Below are positions 33,302 to 41,081 of a stretch of DNA of 64,000 bases, piece after piece. This DNA is from Planomonospora sp. ID67723 (GTDB lineage Bacteria > Actinomycetota > Actinomycetes > Streptosporangiales > Streptosporangiaceae), in NCBI RefSeq assembly GCF_015711605.1, contig NZ_JABTEZ010000003.1, positions 930,001 to 994,000 on the forward strand, in the 5' to 3' direction. The notes under the pieces are model-generated. The model ran no database searches. It saw only the letters and a list, made by a program, of their open reading frames with translations, and was not told the DNA's origin. The position numbers and the translations under genes were made by a program. Numbering within the stretch: the first letter of the stretch is position 1; each line of letters begins with the position of its first letter.

Positions 33302-34750
33302 CTACGTGCTCGCCGAAGGCGCCGGTCTGGAAGGAGAGGGGCCGGCCCGGGCCACCCGGTCCCGGCCGTTCTGCTTGGCCTCGTACAGGGCGATGTCGGC
33401 GCGGTGCAGCAGTTCCAGCGGGCTCTCCGCGCCGTCCCACAGCGCCAGGCCGGCGGAGAAGGTCTGGCGCCGGGGGGTGACCAGGCGCAGGGCGGAGAGC
33501 AGGTGCTCGGCGGCGTCGAGGTCGCGGCCGGGCATCAGCAGCACGAACTCCTCGCCGCCGTAGCGGGCCAGCATGTCGTCGGCGGTGAGCGCCAGGCTCC
33601 AGGCGGTGGCGGCGCCGATCAGCAGGCGGTCGCCGGCCTGGTGGCCGTAGGTGTCGTTGAACAGCTTGAAGCGGTCGAGGTCCATCATCGCGAGGCAGAG
33701 CGGCATGCCGGTGTGCGCGGAGCGTTCGTACTCGCGGACGATCTGGGCGTCCAGAGTGCGGCGGTTGGGCAGGCCGGTCAGCATGTCGGTGCGGGCGATC
33801 TCGTCGAGGCGGTGGGCCTGGTCCTGCATCCGCCTCAGCAGCCCGGCCATCCGGGCGACCACCAGGATGAAGAGCAGGGCGGAGGTGAGCGTGACGGCCC
33901 AGGCGCTCAGCTCGAACCCGAACAGAAGCTGTACGGCCAGCGTGCCGGGGGCGAGCAGGACCACCGCCGTCAGCGTGAGCAGCCGGCGCGTGGTGAAGGA
34001 CGGGACCGCCTCGGGCGCGGTCCGCAGCAGGTCGGCCGCCGACGGGTGCAGCGCCGCCGAGCCCCAGACCAGGTAGGACATCAGGAAGGGCAGATCGCCC
34101 AGGGGCAGGCCCAGGATCTCCTCGCCCTCGGTCGAGATGAAGATCACGTCGGCGACGAGGAGCAGTACCAGGGCGGCGGTGAGCAGGCGGAAGGCGGGTG
34201 TCCGCGCACCCGAGACGGTCAGCACCCGGACGAGTCCGGCCAGCAGCACCATATCGGCGAGCGGGTAGCCCAGCGCGATCGTCTGCTCGAAGGCGGAGTC
34301 GTAACCGCCGATGTTCGGCTCGATCAGAAGCACCCAGTACGGCAGGGCCAGGCCGACGACGAAGATGGCGCCGTCCAGCACGGCCTCCCGGTCGGCGGGG
34401 GAGCGGCGGTGCCGGGCGAGCACGACGAGGGCGGTGGTGACGAGCGGATACTCCAGCAGATAGAACAGGTCGGCCGGAGAAGGGAAGGGATCGGTCAGGG
34501 CGATGTGCTTGTAGTGGAGCCACAAGGTGTCGCCGAGGACGGCGGCGAGCTGGCCGAAGCCCATCAACGCCCAGACGACGCCGGTCACGCGGCCGAAGCG
34601 GACGGCCGCCCAGATCGCGGCCACGACGCTGGACAGCCCGATCAGGACGTACAGCGCGTCCCGCCAGATGACGTCCGGGAGCAGCATGAAGACCCCCAGG
34701 GCGATCACTCCGCCGAGGGGGTAGACATGCCGCGCCCGGAGACCGTCCAC
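33302..34750 (-). CDS. Membrane GGDEF diguanylate cyclase
   Basis: A 482-residue protein with about nine helices (to about 310) and a C-terminal GGDEF domain. The domain starts at DEIARTDMLTGLPNRRTLD, contains MMDLDRFKLFNDTYGHQAGD and the intact active-site motif RYGGEEF (about 396), so it should make cyclic di-GMP, which controls development in actinomycetes. There is no RxxD inhibitory site at the usual position. The frame is open upstream to 34894 but that part is Pro-rich and runs through the terminator hairpin of the tRNA cluster, so the GTG at 34750 is preferred. No EAL domain is present. Confidence 0.9.
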   Translation of the reverse strand: MDGLRARHVYPLGGVIALGVFMLLPDVIWRDALYVLIGLSSVVAAIWAAVRFGRVTGVVWALMGFGQLAAVLGDTLWLHYKHIALTDPFPSPADLFYLLEYPLVTTALVVLARHRRSPADREAVLDGAIFVVGLALPYWVLLIEPNIGGYDSAFEQTIALGYPLADMVLLAGLVRVLTVSGARTPAFRLLTAALVLLLVADVIFISTEGEEILGLPLGDLPFLMSYLVWGSAALHPSAADLLRTAPEAVPSFTTRRLLTLTAVVLLAPGTLAVQLLFGFELSAWAVTLTSALLFILVVARMAGLLRRMQDQAHRLDEIARTDMLTGLPNRRTLDAQIVREYERSAHTGMPLCLAMMDLDRFKLFNDTYGHQAGDRLLIGAATAWSLALTADDMLARYGGEEFVLLMPGRDLDAAEHLLSALRLVTPRRQTFSAGLALWDGAESPLELLHRADIALYEAKQNGRDRVARAGPSPSRPAPSAST

Positions 34751-34857
34751 GCCGCCCCATCGGCAGGGCGGAGGGACTCTTGAGAGAACCGGGGAGGGCG
34801 GATCCGGCGGCGGCTCCACGGCCGGAGGGTGGCCGGGCTGGACCGGGGGAACGAGCG

Positions 34858-34890
34858 GAGGCCGGCCTCCCTCGATCGGGAGCCGGCCTC
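34858..34890 (-). terminator. Terminator hairpin of the tRNA-Gly/Cys/Val cluster
   Basis: GAGGCCGG (34858-34865) pairs with CCGGCCTC (34883-34890), and inside it CTCCC (34867-34871) pairs with GGGAG (34878-34882), giving a long stem with one bulge and a 6-base loop just downstream of tRNA-Val on the minus strand. Confidence 0.7.
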
Positions 34891-34904
34891 TCATCAGGTG
34901 AAAC

Positions 34905-34979
34905 TGGTGGACGATACAGGGATTGAACCTGTGACCTCTTCCGTGTCAGGGAAGCGCTCTCCCGCTGAGCTAATCGTCC
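34905..34979 (-). tRNA. tRNA-Val (anticodon GAC), second copy
   Basis: The same sequence as the copy at 14099-14173, including the encoded CCA. Acceptor GGACGAT pairs with ATCGTCC and the anticodon GAC sits in CTGACAC. It is the last gene of the leftward Gly-Cys-Val cluster. Confidence 0.95.
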
Positions 34980-34992
34980 GTGCGAAGACCAG

Positions 34993-35063
34993 AGGTGGAG
35001 ACGGGATTTGAACCCGTGTACACGGCTTTGCAGGCCGTTGCCTCGCCTCTCGGCCACTCCACC
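34993..35063 (-). tRNA. tRNA-Cys (anticodon GCA)
   Basis: The minus strand gives acceptor GGTGGAG pairing with CTCCACC, the anticodon loop CTGCAAA (GCA), T-loop GTTCAAATCC and discriminator U, a cysteine identity element. CCA is not encoded. It sits between tRNA-Gly and tRNA-Val; the other Gly/Val pair in the window lacks it. Confidence 0.95.
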
Positions 35064-35088
35064 GAGCAAGACCCGAGGGCCTCTTTCG

Positions 35089-35160
35089 AGCGGAAGACGG
35101 GATTCGAACCCGCGACCCTCACCTTGGCAAGGTGATGCTCTACCACTGAGCCACTTCCGC
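35089..35160 (-). tRNA. tRNA-Gly (anticodon GCC), second copy
   Basis: The same sequence as the copy at 14188-14259: acceptor GCGGAAG pairs with CTTCCGC, the anticodon is GCC, and the discriminator is U. First gene of the leftward tRNA cluster. Confidence 0.95.
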
Positions 35161-35189
35161 GTGTGTTTCCGGTCGGGCCGGTCTCACGC

Positions 35190-35203
35190 AGAGAACTCTA
35201 GCG
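35190..35203 (-). promoter_or_regulatory. Probable promoter element of the Gly/Cys/Val tRNA cluster
   Basis: AGAGAACTCTAGCG, the exact 14-mer also found at 14294-14307 before the other tRNA-Gly. On the minus strand TAGAGT can be the -10 element. Conservation between the two loci apart from the tRNAs themselves supports function. Confidence 0.6.
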
Positions 35204-35314
35204 AATACCTGGCGACTCCCCAAACCGGAATTGCGGCGGGAGTCGTCCGGCGCGCGGAATGTAAGGGGCTAGCATGGCTAGCACCGGTTACATCTAGTGC
35301 GAGAGAGTGACACC

Positions 35315-36862
35315 ATGCGCGACAACGTGGTCGTGAACATCGGGCCCGATCCGCTGACCTTCGACGAGGTCGTCGCGGTGGCCAGGCACGGCGCCGCCGT
35401 ACGCCTCACCGATGACGCCGTGGCCGCCATGGCCGCCGCCCGCACCCGTGTCGACGAGCTCGCCGAGAGTCCTACCCCGGCCTACGGGGTGTCCACCGGA
35501 TTCGGCGCGCTGGCCACCCGGCACATCGCGCCCGCGCTGCGCGCCCAGCTCCAGCGCTCCCTGGTCCGCTCGCACGCCGCCGGGTCGGGACCCGAGGTGG
35601 AGGCCGAGGTGACCCGCGCGCTGATGTTGCTGCGCCTGCACACCCTGGCCACCGGCCACACCGGCGTGCGGCCGAAGACCGCCAAGGTGCTCCAGGACCT
35701 GCTCAACGCCCACATCACCCCGGTCGTGCACGAGTACGGCAGCCTGGGCTGCTCCGGCGACCTCGCCCCGCTCTCCCACGTGGCTCTCACGATCATGGGG
35801 GAGGGGGTCGTCCGCGACGCCGCCGGCAACCTGACGGGCGCGGCCGAGGCGCTCAAGCAGGCGGGCATCGAGCCGGTCGAGCTGGCCGCGAAGGAGGGCC
35901 TGGCGCTCATCAACGGCACCGACGGCATGCTCGGCATGCTGGTCCTGGCGATGGACGACCTGACCCGGCTGCTCAAGACCGCCGACGTCGGCGCCGCCAT
36001 GAGCGTGGAGGCGCTGCTCGGCACCGACCGGGTCTTCGCCGCGGACCTGCAGGCGTTGCGCCCGCATCCGGGCCAGGCCGCCAGCGCCGCCAACCTCCGC
36101 GCGCTGCTGGCGGACTCGGGCATCATGGCCAGCCACCGGGACGGCACCTGCACCCGCGTCCAGGACGCCTACTCGCTGCGCTGCGCCCCGCAGGTCGCCG
36201 GCGCCGCGCGCGACACCCTCGCGCACGCCGCCACCGTCGCCGGGCGCGAGCTCGCCTCCGCGATCGACAATCCGGTGGTCCTGGCCGACGGCCGGGTGGA
36301 GTCCAACGGCAACTTCCACGGCGCCCCGGTGGGCTACGTGCTGGACTTCCTGGCCATCGCCGTCGCCGACCTGGCGAGCATCTCCGAGCGCCGCACCGAC
36401 CGCATGCTCGACGTGGCCCGCAACCACGGCCTGCCCGCCTTCCTCGCCGACGACCCCGGCGTGGACTCCGGCCACATGATCGCTCAGTACACCCAGGCCG
36501 CGATCGTCTCCGAGCTCAAGCGCCTGGCCGCGCCCGCGAGCGTGGACTCCATCCCGAGCTCCGCCATGCAGGAGGACCACGTCTCCATGGGCTGGTCGGC
36601 CGCGCGCAAGCTGCGCCGCGCGGTGGAAGGGCTGACCCGGGTCCTCGCGGTGGAGGTCCTCACCGCGGCCCGCGCGCTCGACCTGCGCGCGCCGCACGAG
36701 CCCGCGCCCGCGACCGGGGCCGTGGTGGGCCTCCTGCGCCAGAACGTGCCCGGCCCCGGCCCGGACCGCTTCCTCGCGCCGGAGATCGACTCGGTGGTCC
36801 GCCTCGTGGCCGACGGCTCCGTGGTCGCCGCGGCGGAGTCGGTCACCGGCCCGCTGTCCTGA
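35315..36862 (+). CDS. hutH: Histidine ammonia-lyase
   Basis: A 515-residue MIO enzyme that converts histidine to urocanate and ammonia. The MIO-forming triad is Cys146-Ser147-Gly148 in LGCSGDLAPLSH (Cys in place of the commoner Ala, as allowed in the family signature). YGVSTGFGALA early in the protein holds the catalytic Tyr, and later blocks include LINGTDGMLG, NPVVLADG, NGNFHG and SSAMQEDHVSMG. The ATG at 35315 follows GAGAGAGTGACACC and is preferred to the GTG six codons upstream. No other hut gene is adjacent, so it is an isolated gene. It is convergent with the fused dehydrogenase/Rid gene. Confidence 0.96.
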   Translation: MRDNVVVNIGPDPLTFDEVVAVARHGAAVRLTDDAVAAMAAARTRVDELAESPTPAYGVSTGFGALATRHIAPALRAQLQRSLVRSHAAGSGPEVEAEVTRALMLLRLHTLATGHTGVRPKTAKVLQDLLNAHITPVVHEYGSLGCSGDLAPLSHVALTIMGEGVVRDAAGNLTGAAEALKQAGIEPVELAAKEGLALINGTDGMLGMLVLAMDDLTRLLKTADVGAAMSVEALLGTDRVFAADLQALRPHPGQAASAANLRALLADSGIMASHRDGTCTRVQDAYSLRCAPQVAGAARDTLAHAATVAGRELASAIDNPVVLADGRVESNGNFHGAPVGYVLDFLAIAVADLASISERRTDRMLDVARNHGLPAFLADDPGVDSGHMIAQYTQAAIVSELKRLAAPASVDSIPSSAMQEDHVSMGWSAARKLRRAVEGLTRVLAVEVLTAARALDLRAPHEPAPATGAVVGLLRQNVPGPGPDRFLAPEIDSVVRLVADGSVVAAAESVTGPLS

Positions 36863-36908
36863 GCCCGGCGGCACCGGGGGCGGGTCCGCTCCCGGGCCGG
36901 CGGTCCGA

Positions 36909-38141
36909 TCACCGGCCTCCGGGGACGACCGCCGTCACCTCCACCTCGATCAGCAGTCCCGGCCGGAACAGCCGGGACACCTCCACCGTCGTGCTGGCCG
37001 GAGGTTCGCCGGTGATGAAGCGTCGCCGGACGGCCCCGTACTCCGGCAGGCGCGACATGTCGGTGAGGAACGTCCGGATGTGCGTCACGTCGTCGAACGT
37101 GCAGCCCTGGTCGGCGAGGATGCGCGCGAGGGACTCCATGACGTGCTCGGACTGGGCCGTCATGTCGTCCTCGCCCAGCACCCTCCCCTCGGCGTCCAGC
37201 GCCACCTGCCCGGAGACGGACAGCAGGCTCCCGCTCCGGGTGGCGTGGGAGTAGAGCCCGTTGGTCGCCGGGACCGAGGCGGGATTGACCTTCTCCACCC
37301 CGCCCCGGGGAGCCGCCCCACCGGCCTCCCCCACGGCGCGCCCGATGTGCCCGAACACGGCCGTCAGATCCTCGCCGCCCAGCCCGGAGGAGACCGCGGC
37401 GGCCAGCCGCTCCCCGGCCGCCGCGGCGAGCGTCTGCACCGGGTGCGCGGCCAGCGCCAGATCCTTGGCCGCCAGGCCGAGGCCGTACCGCCGCTCGAAG
37501 GCCCCGCGCTCCACCACCGGGCGGATCCGTCCGGCGAGTGCTCCGAGCGGGGTGGCGCCCAGCACGTCCAGCAGCGCCCCGGGATCCACCCCGGTGGCCC
37601 CGCCGTACGCGACCGCCTCGGCCAGCAGCACCTGCGCGGGCACCAGCACGCTCATCACGGCCAGCTTCATCGCCGCCCCCGCGCCCGGCCCGCCGACCTC
37701 CCGCACCTCGCCGAAGACCTCGAGCACCTCCCGGCAGCGGGCCAGATCCTCCGGCAGGCCGCCGGCGAGGACCGTCAGAGTGCCGTCCCGGGCCGGTCCC
37801 ACGCTGCCCAGCACCGGCGCGTCCACCAGCCCGACCCCCGGCGGGAGCCGGTCGCGGAGCCCGGCCACCGCCCCGGGCCCGATCGTGGACATCTCGGCCA
37901 CGATCGTTCCGGCGCGCAGTCCGGGCACGGCGTCCGCCATCACCCGCAGCACCGCCGCCGGATCACTGAGCATCGTGACGACCAGCTCCGCCTCGGCCAC
38001 CGCCTCGGCGGGGGAGGCCGCGGACGCGGCCCCCTCGACCACGCGCGGCGTGCGGTTCCACACCGTCACCTTGTGCCCGGCCTCCACGAGTCGCCGGGCC
38101 ATCGGGGCGCCCATGCGTCCCAGGCCAAGAAAAGCAATCAC
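36909..38141 (-). CDS. 3-hydroxyisobutyrate dehydrogenase-like enzyme fused to a Rid domain
   Basis: A 410-residue single open frame with two enzymes. Residues 1-275 are a beta-hydroxyacid dehydrogenase: VIAFLGLGRMGAPMARRL (NADP-site), VTMLSDPAAV, the substrate-site APVLGSVGPARDGTLTVLAG and the catalytic lysine in GAGAAMKLAVM. The residues from about 283 to 410 are a Rid (YjgF/YER057c/UK114) domain with SVSGQVALDAEGRVLG, DVTHIRTFLTDM and ASTTVEVSRL. RidA proteins hydrolyse reactive enamine/imine intermediates, but the key Arg of the PARxxVEV motif is Ser here. The start is the GTG at 38141. The divergent LysR gene probably regulates it. Confidence 0.9.
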   Translation of the reverse strand: MIAFLGLGRMGAPMARRLVEAGHKVTVWNRTPRVVEGAASAASPAEAVAEAELVVTMLSDPAAVLRVMADAVPGLRAGTIVAEMSTIGPGAVAGLRDRLPPGVGLVDAPVLGSVGPARDGTLTVLAGGLPEDLARCREVLEVFGEVREVGGPGAGAAMKLAVMSVLVPAQVLLAEAVAYGGATGVDPGALLDVLGATPLGALAGRIRPVVERGAFERRYGLGLAAKDLALAAHPVQTLAAAAGERLAAAVSSGLGGEDLTAVFGHIGRAVGEAGGAAPRGGVEKVNPASVPATNGLYSHATRSGSLLSVSGQVALDAEGRVLGEDDMTAQSEHVMESLARILADQGCTFDDVTHIRTFLTDMSRLPEYGAVRRRFITGEPPASTTVEVSRLFRPGLLIEVEVTAVVPGGR

Positions 38142-38215
38142 GTTCCACGACGTTAGGGATATGCGAGGCATTCCACCAGCGACTATCTTTCATGCGACCC
38201 ATGCGAAGGAGGAAT

Positions 38216-39139
38216 GTGTTCGACACCGACGCCCTGCGGCTGCTGGACGCGGTCGCCAGGACCGGCTCGTTCACCGCGGCCGCCGCCGAACTCGGCTACA
38301 CCCAGTCCGCGGTCTCCCGGCGCATCGCCTCCCTGGAGCGCCGGGCGGGCGGCCCGCTGTTCGCGCGCCTGGCCCGCGGCGTACGGCTGACGCCCGCCGG
38401 AGAGCTGCTCCACCGGCACGCCCGGATCGTCCTCAACCATCTGGCCAAAGCCTCCGACGAGCTGGCCGGAATCCACGGCGGCTACCGGGGCAGGCTCCGC
38501 CTGGGCGCGTTCGCCACCGCCAACGTCGCCCTGGTGCCCGGCGCCCTGCGCGCCTTCCGCCGGGAGTTCCCCGACGTCGAGACCGTCCCGGTCGAGGCGC
38601 CCAGCGGTGGCCTGCTGCGCCGGATGCGGGAGGGCGGCCTGGACGTCGCGGTGGTCAGCGACTACCCGTCGGGCCTGCCGTACGACGACGAGGTCGAGAT
38701 GATCGAGCTGGCCGGGGACGAGCTGCTCGTGGCGCTGCCCGGCGACCACCCGCTGGCGGCGGGCGACGGCGTCGACCTGCGCGAGCTGCGGGAGGAGACC
38801 TGGCTGGAGGCGGCCCCGCCCGGCCGGCGGACCATGCTCGGCGACGCCTGCGCCCGGGCGGGGTTCACCCCTCGCGCGACCGTGAGGATCGCCGAGTGGA
38901 CCGGGAAGTTCGGCTTCGTGGCGGCGGGGCTCGGGATCACGCTGGTGCCCGCCCTCGCCGCATGGGCCGTGCCGGACGGCATCGCCCTCCGCTCGCTGGG
39001 CGAGTTCGCGCCGCGCCGTACGGTCTCCGCCGCGCTCCCGCGGGCGCCCCTGCCTGCGGCCCGCGCGTTCGTGCGCTTCCTGGCGGAGGCGGTGCCGGCA
39101 GCTCCGGCCGGAGCGGCGGGCGGACAACCGGGACGATAG
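38216..39139 (+). CDS. LysR family transcriptional regulator
   Basis: A 307-residue regulator. The winged helix (1-60) has LLDAVARTGSFTAAAAELGY and QSAVSRRIASLERRAGG; the rest is a LysR substrate-binding domain with GRLRLGAFATANVALVPGAL. The GTG at 38216 follows AAGGAGG closely and gives the usual MFDTDALRLLDAV start; a nearby upstream ATG lies before that ribosome site and is unlikely. It is divergent from the dehydrogenase/Rid gene with a gap of only about 75 bp, the typical LysR arrangement for regulating the neighbour. Confidence 0.93.
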   Translation: MFDTDALRLLDAVARTGSFTAAAAELGYTQSAVSRRIASLERRAGGPLFARLARGVRLTPAGELLHRHARIVLNHLAKASDELAGIHGGYRGRLRLGAFATANVALVPGALRAFRREFPDVETVPVEAPSGGLLRRMREGGLDVAVVSDYPSGLPYDDEVEMIELAGDELLVALPGDHPLAAGDGVDLRELREETWLEAAPPGRRTMLGDACARAGFTPRATVRIAEWTGKFGFVAAGLGITLVPALAAWAVPDGIALRSLGEFAPRRTVSAALPRAPLPAARAFVRFLAEAVPAAPAGAAGGQPGR

Positions 39140-39159
39140 GCAGGCGGGACAATAGGAGG

Positions 39160-40155
39160 GTGCACGACTCCTTCGCCCATGTCGGAGGCCGCCTGGCCAC
39201 CCGGCTCCTCGACGTCACCACCGACCTGTCCGCGCTGGACGGCCGGGGGTGGTGGGCCGTCGTGGTCGACTACGAGGGCAAGGTCACCTGCGCCCGGTTC
39301 GCCGACGTCCGCCCCGCCCCGCTGCCCGCGCCGCGCGCTCCCTGGTACGGCCCGCACCCGTCGGCGTGGCGGAGTTCGCTGGACCGGGCCGCCTACGAGG
39401 CCGGGGTGCGACGCATCCGCGAGCACATCGAGCGCGGCGACGTCTACCAGGCCAACCTGTGCCGGGTGCTCACCGCGCCGCTGCCCGGGGACCCGGATCC
39501 GGCGGCGCTGGCCGTACGGCTGGCGGAGGGCAACCCCGCCCCGCACGCCGCCACGGTGAGCCTGCCCGGCCTGAGCGTGGTCTCGGCCTCACCGGAGCTC
39601 TACCTGTCCCGGGAGGGCGACGTGATCGAGTCCCGTCCGATCAAGGGGACCGCCGTCACCGTCGAAGACCTGCTGGAGAAGGACTACGCCGAGAACGTGA
39701 TGATCGTCGACCTGGTCCGCAACGACCTGGGCCGGGTCGCAGCCGTGGGCTCGGTGAGCGTCCCGGCGCTGTGCGAGGTCGAGGAGCACCCCGGCCTGGT
39801 GCACCTGGTCTCCACGGTCCGGGCCCGGCTCGCGCCGGAGTTCGGATGGCAGGAGCTGTTCTCCGCGACATTCCCTCCGGGTTCGGTGACCGGTGCACCG
39901 AAATATTCCGCTCTACGCATCATCAATGAGCTCGAGCCCGAGCCCCGGGGGCCCTACTGTGGTGCTGTGGGCTGGGTCGACGCCGACCGGGACCGGGCGT
40001 CGCTGGCTGTGGGGATCCGCACCTTCTGGCTCTCCGCCGGTGAGATCCACTTCGGCACGGGCGCGGGCATCACCTGGGGGAGCGACCCGCGGCGCGAGTG
40101 GCGGGAGACCGAGCTGAAGGCGTCCCGGCTCATCGCGCTCGCCTCCACTCCGTAG
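39160..40155 (+). CDS. pabB: Chorismate-binding enzyme, aminodeoxychorismate synthase component I-like
   Basis: A 331-residue chorismate-utilising enzyme. It is shorter than typical PabB because the N-terminal tryptophan-binding-type region is reduced. The signature YEAGVRRIREHIERGDVYQANL (about 85-106), SASPELYLSREGDVIESRPIKGT, the Mg/chorismate residues in DLVRNDLGRVA, and PPGSVTGAPK (PIKGT/Lys-type active site) are all present. It should amidate chorismate to 4-amino-4-deoxychorismate for folate or pABA-derived metabolites; a PabA glutaminase is not in the window. The GTG at 39160 abuts TAGGAGG. The aminotransferase IV gene follows after 21 bases, completing the pABA step. Confidence 0.9.
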   Translation: MHDSFAHVGGRLATRLLDVTTDLSALDGRGWWAVVVDYEGKVTCARFADVRPAPLPAPRAPWYGPHPSAWRSSLDRAAYEAGVRRIREHIERGDVYQANLCRVLTAPLPGDPDPAALAVRLAEGNPAPHAATVSLPGLSVVSASPELYLSREGDVIESRPIKGTAVTVEDLLEKDYAENVMIVDLVRNDLGRVAAVGSVSVPALCEVEEHPGLVHLVSTVRARLAPEFGWQELFSATFPPGSVTGAPKYSALRIINELEPEPRGPYCGAVGWVDADRDRASLAVGIRTFWLSAGEIHFGTGAGITWGSDPRREWRETELKASRLIALASTP

Positions 40156-40176
40156 AAGACCCGACAAGGAGATCTG

Positions 40177-41007
40177 ATGAACACACCCGTATGGGTCAAC
40201 GGGGAACTGATCGATCCGGCGAAGGCCGTCGTCTCGGTGTTCGACCACGGCCTCATGGTCGGCGACGGCGTCTTCGAGACGATCAAATGCGTGAACGGCG
40301 CCTCGTTCGCCCTGACCCGGCACCTGGACAGGCTCCGGCTCTCCGCCCGGCGGATGGAGCTGCCCGAGCCCGACACCGACGCCATCGCCGAGGGGGTCCG
40401 GGCCTGCCTCGCCGGAGCCCCCTCCTGGCCGCTCGGCCGGATCCGCATCACCTACACCAGCGGTCCCGGCCCGCTCGGCTCCGACCGCGGGGACCAGGGC
40501 ACCACCACCGTGATCATCGTCGGTGAGCAGAAGCCGTTCCCCGCCACCGCCGACGTCACCGTGGTGCCCTGGCCGCGCAACGAGCGCGGCGCGCTGTCGG
40601 GGGTGAAGAGCACCTCCTACGGCGACAACGCCAAGGCCCTCTTCTACGCCAAGGCCCGCGGCGGCGGCGAGGCGATCTTCGGCAACACGGCGGGGAACCT
40701 CTGCGAGGGCACCGGCAGCAACGTCTTCATCGTGCGCGACGGCCGCCTGGTCACCCCCACCCTCGACTCCGGCTGCCTGGCCGGGGTCACCCGGGCGCTC
40801 GTCCTGGAGTGGTGCGGCGGAACCGAGGAGGACGTGCCGCTGGAGGCCCTCCACGAGGCCGAGGAGGCGTTCCTGACCTCGACCACGCGCGACGTCCAGC
40901 CGATCCGCGCGGTCAGCGGGACCGTGCTCCCGGTCGCGCCCGGCCCGGTCACCGCCAAGGCGATGCGGGTCTTCGCCGAGCGTTCCGGCGCCGACCTCGA
41001 CCCGTGA
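40177..41007 (+). CDS. pabC: Aminotransferase class IV, 4-amino-4-deoxychorismate lyase-like
   Basis: A 276-residue fold-type IV PLP enzyme. VWVNGELID at the N-terminus, FDHGLMVGDGVFETIK (about 22-37), the PLP lysine Lys144 in GVKSTSYGDN, and the C-terminal SGTGSN-like GTGSNVF and SCLAGVTRALVLE-type block (GCLAGVTRALVLE) are present. With the adjacent pabB it most likely releases pyruvate from aminodeoxychorismate to give 4-aminobenzoate. D-amino acid or branched-chain aminotransferase activity cannot be excluded from sequence alone. The ATG at 40177 follows AAGGAGATCTG. A long terminator hairpin follows. Confidence 0.9.
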   Translation: MNTPVWVNGELIDPAKAVVSVFDHGLMVGDGVFETIKCVNGASFALTRHLDRLRLSARRMELPEPDTDAIAEGVRACLAGAPSWPLGRIRITYTSGPGPLGSDRGDQGTTTVIIVGEQKPFPATADVTVVPWPRNERGALSGVKSTSYGDNAKALFYAKARGGGEAIFGNTAGNLCEGTGSNVFIVRDGRLVTPTLDSGCLAGVTRALVLEWCGGTEEDVPLEALHEAEEAFLTSTTRDVQPIRAVSGTVLPVAPGPVTAKAMRVFAERSGADLDP

Positions 41008-41014
41008 TCGGCGC

Positions 41015-41050
41015 CGGGTTCCCGTACGGCGCGGGCCGTACGGGAACCCG
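41015..41050. terminator. Strong bidirectional terminator
   Basis: Perfect 16-bp arms at 41015-41030 and 41035-41050 (each containing CCGTACGG) around a 4-base GCGG loop, between the convergent pabC and LVIVD genes. Confidence 0.8.
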
Positions 41051-41081
41051 GACCGCGGGGCGGCCGCCCCAGCCGGAGGTC

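Noticed and set aside
34751-34894. 48-residue N-terminal extension of the GGDEF protein
   Set aside because: It is Pro-rich, lacks a ribosome site and overlaps the terminator hairpin of the tRNA cluster.
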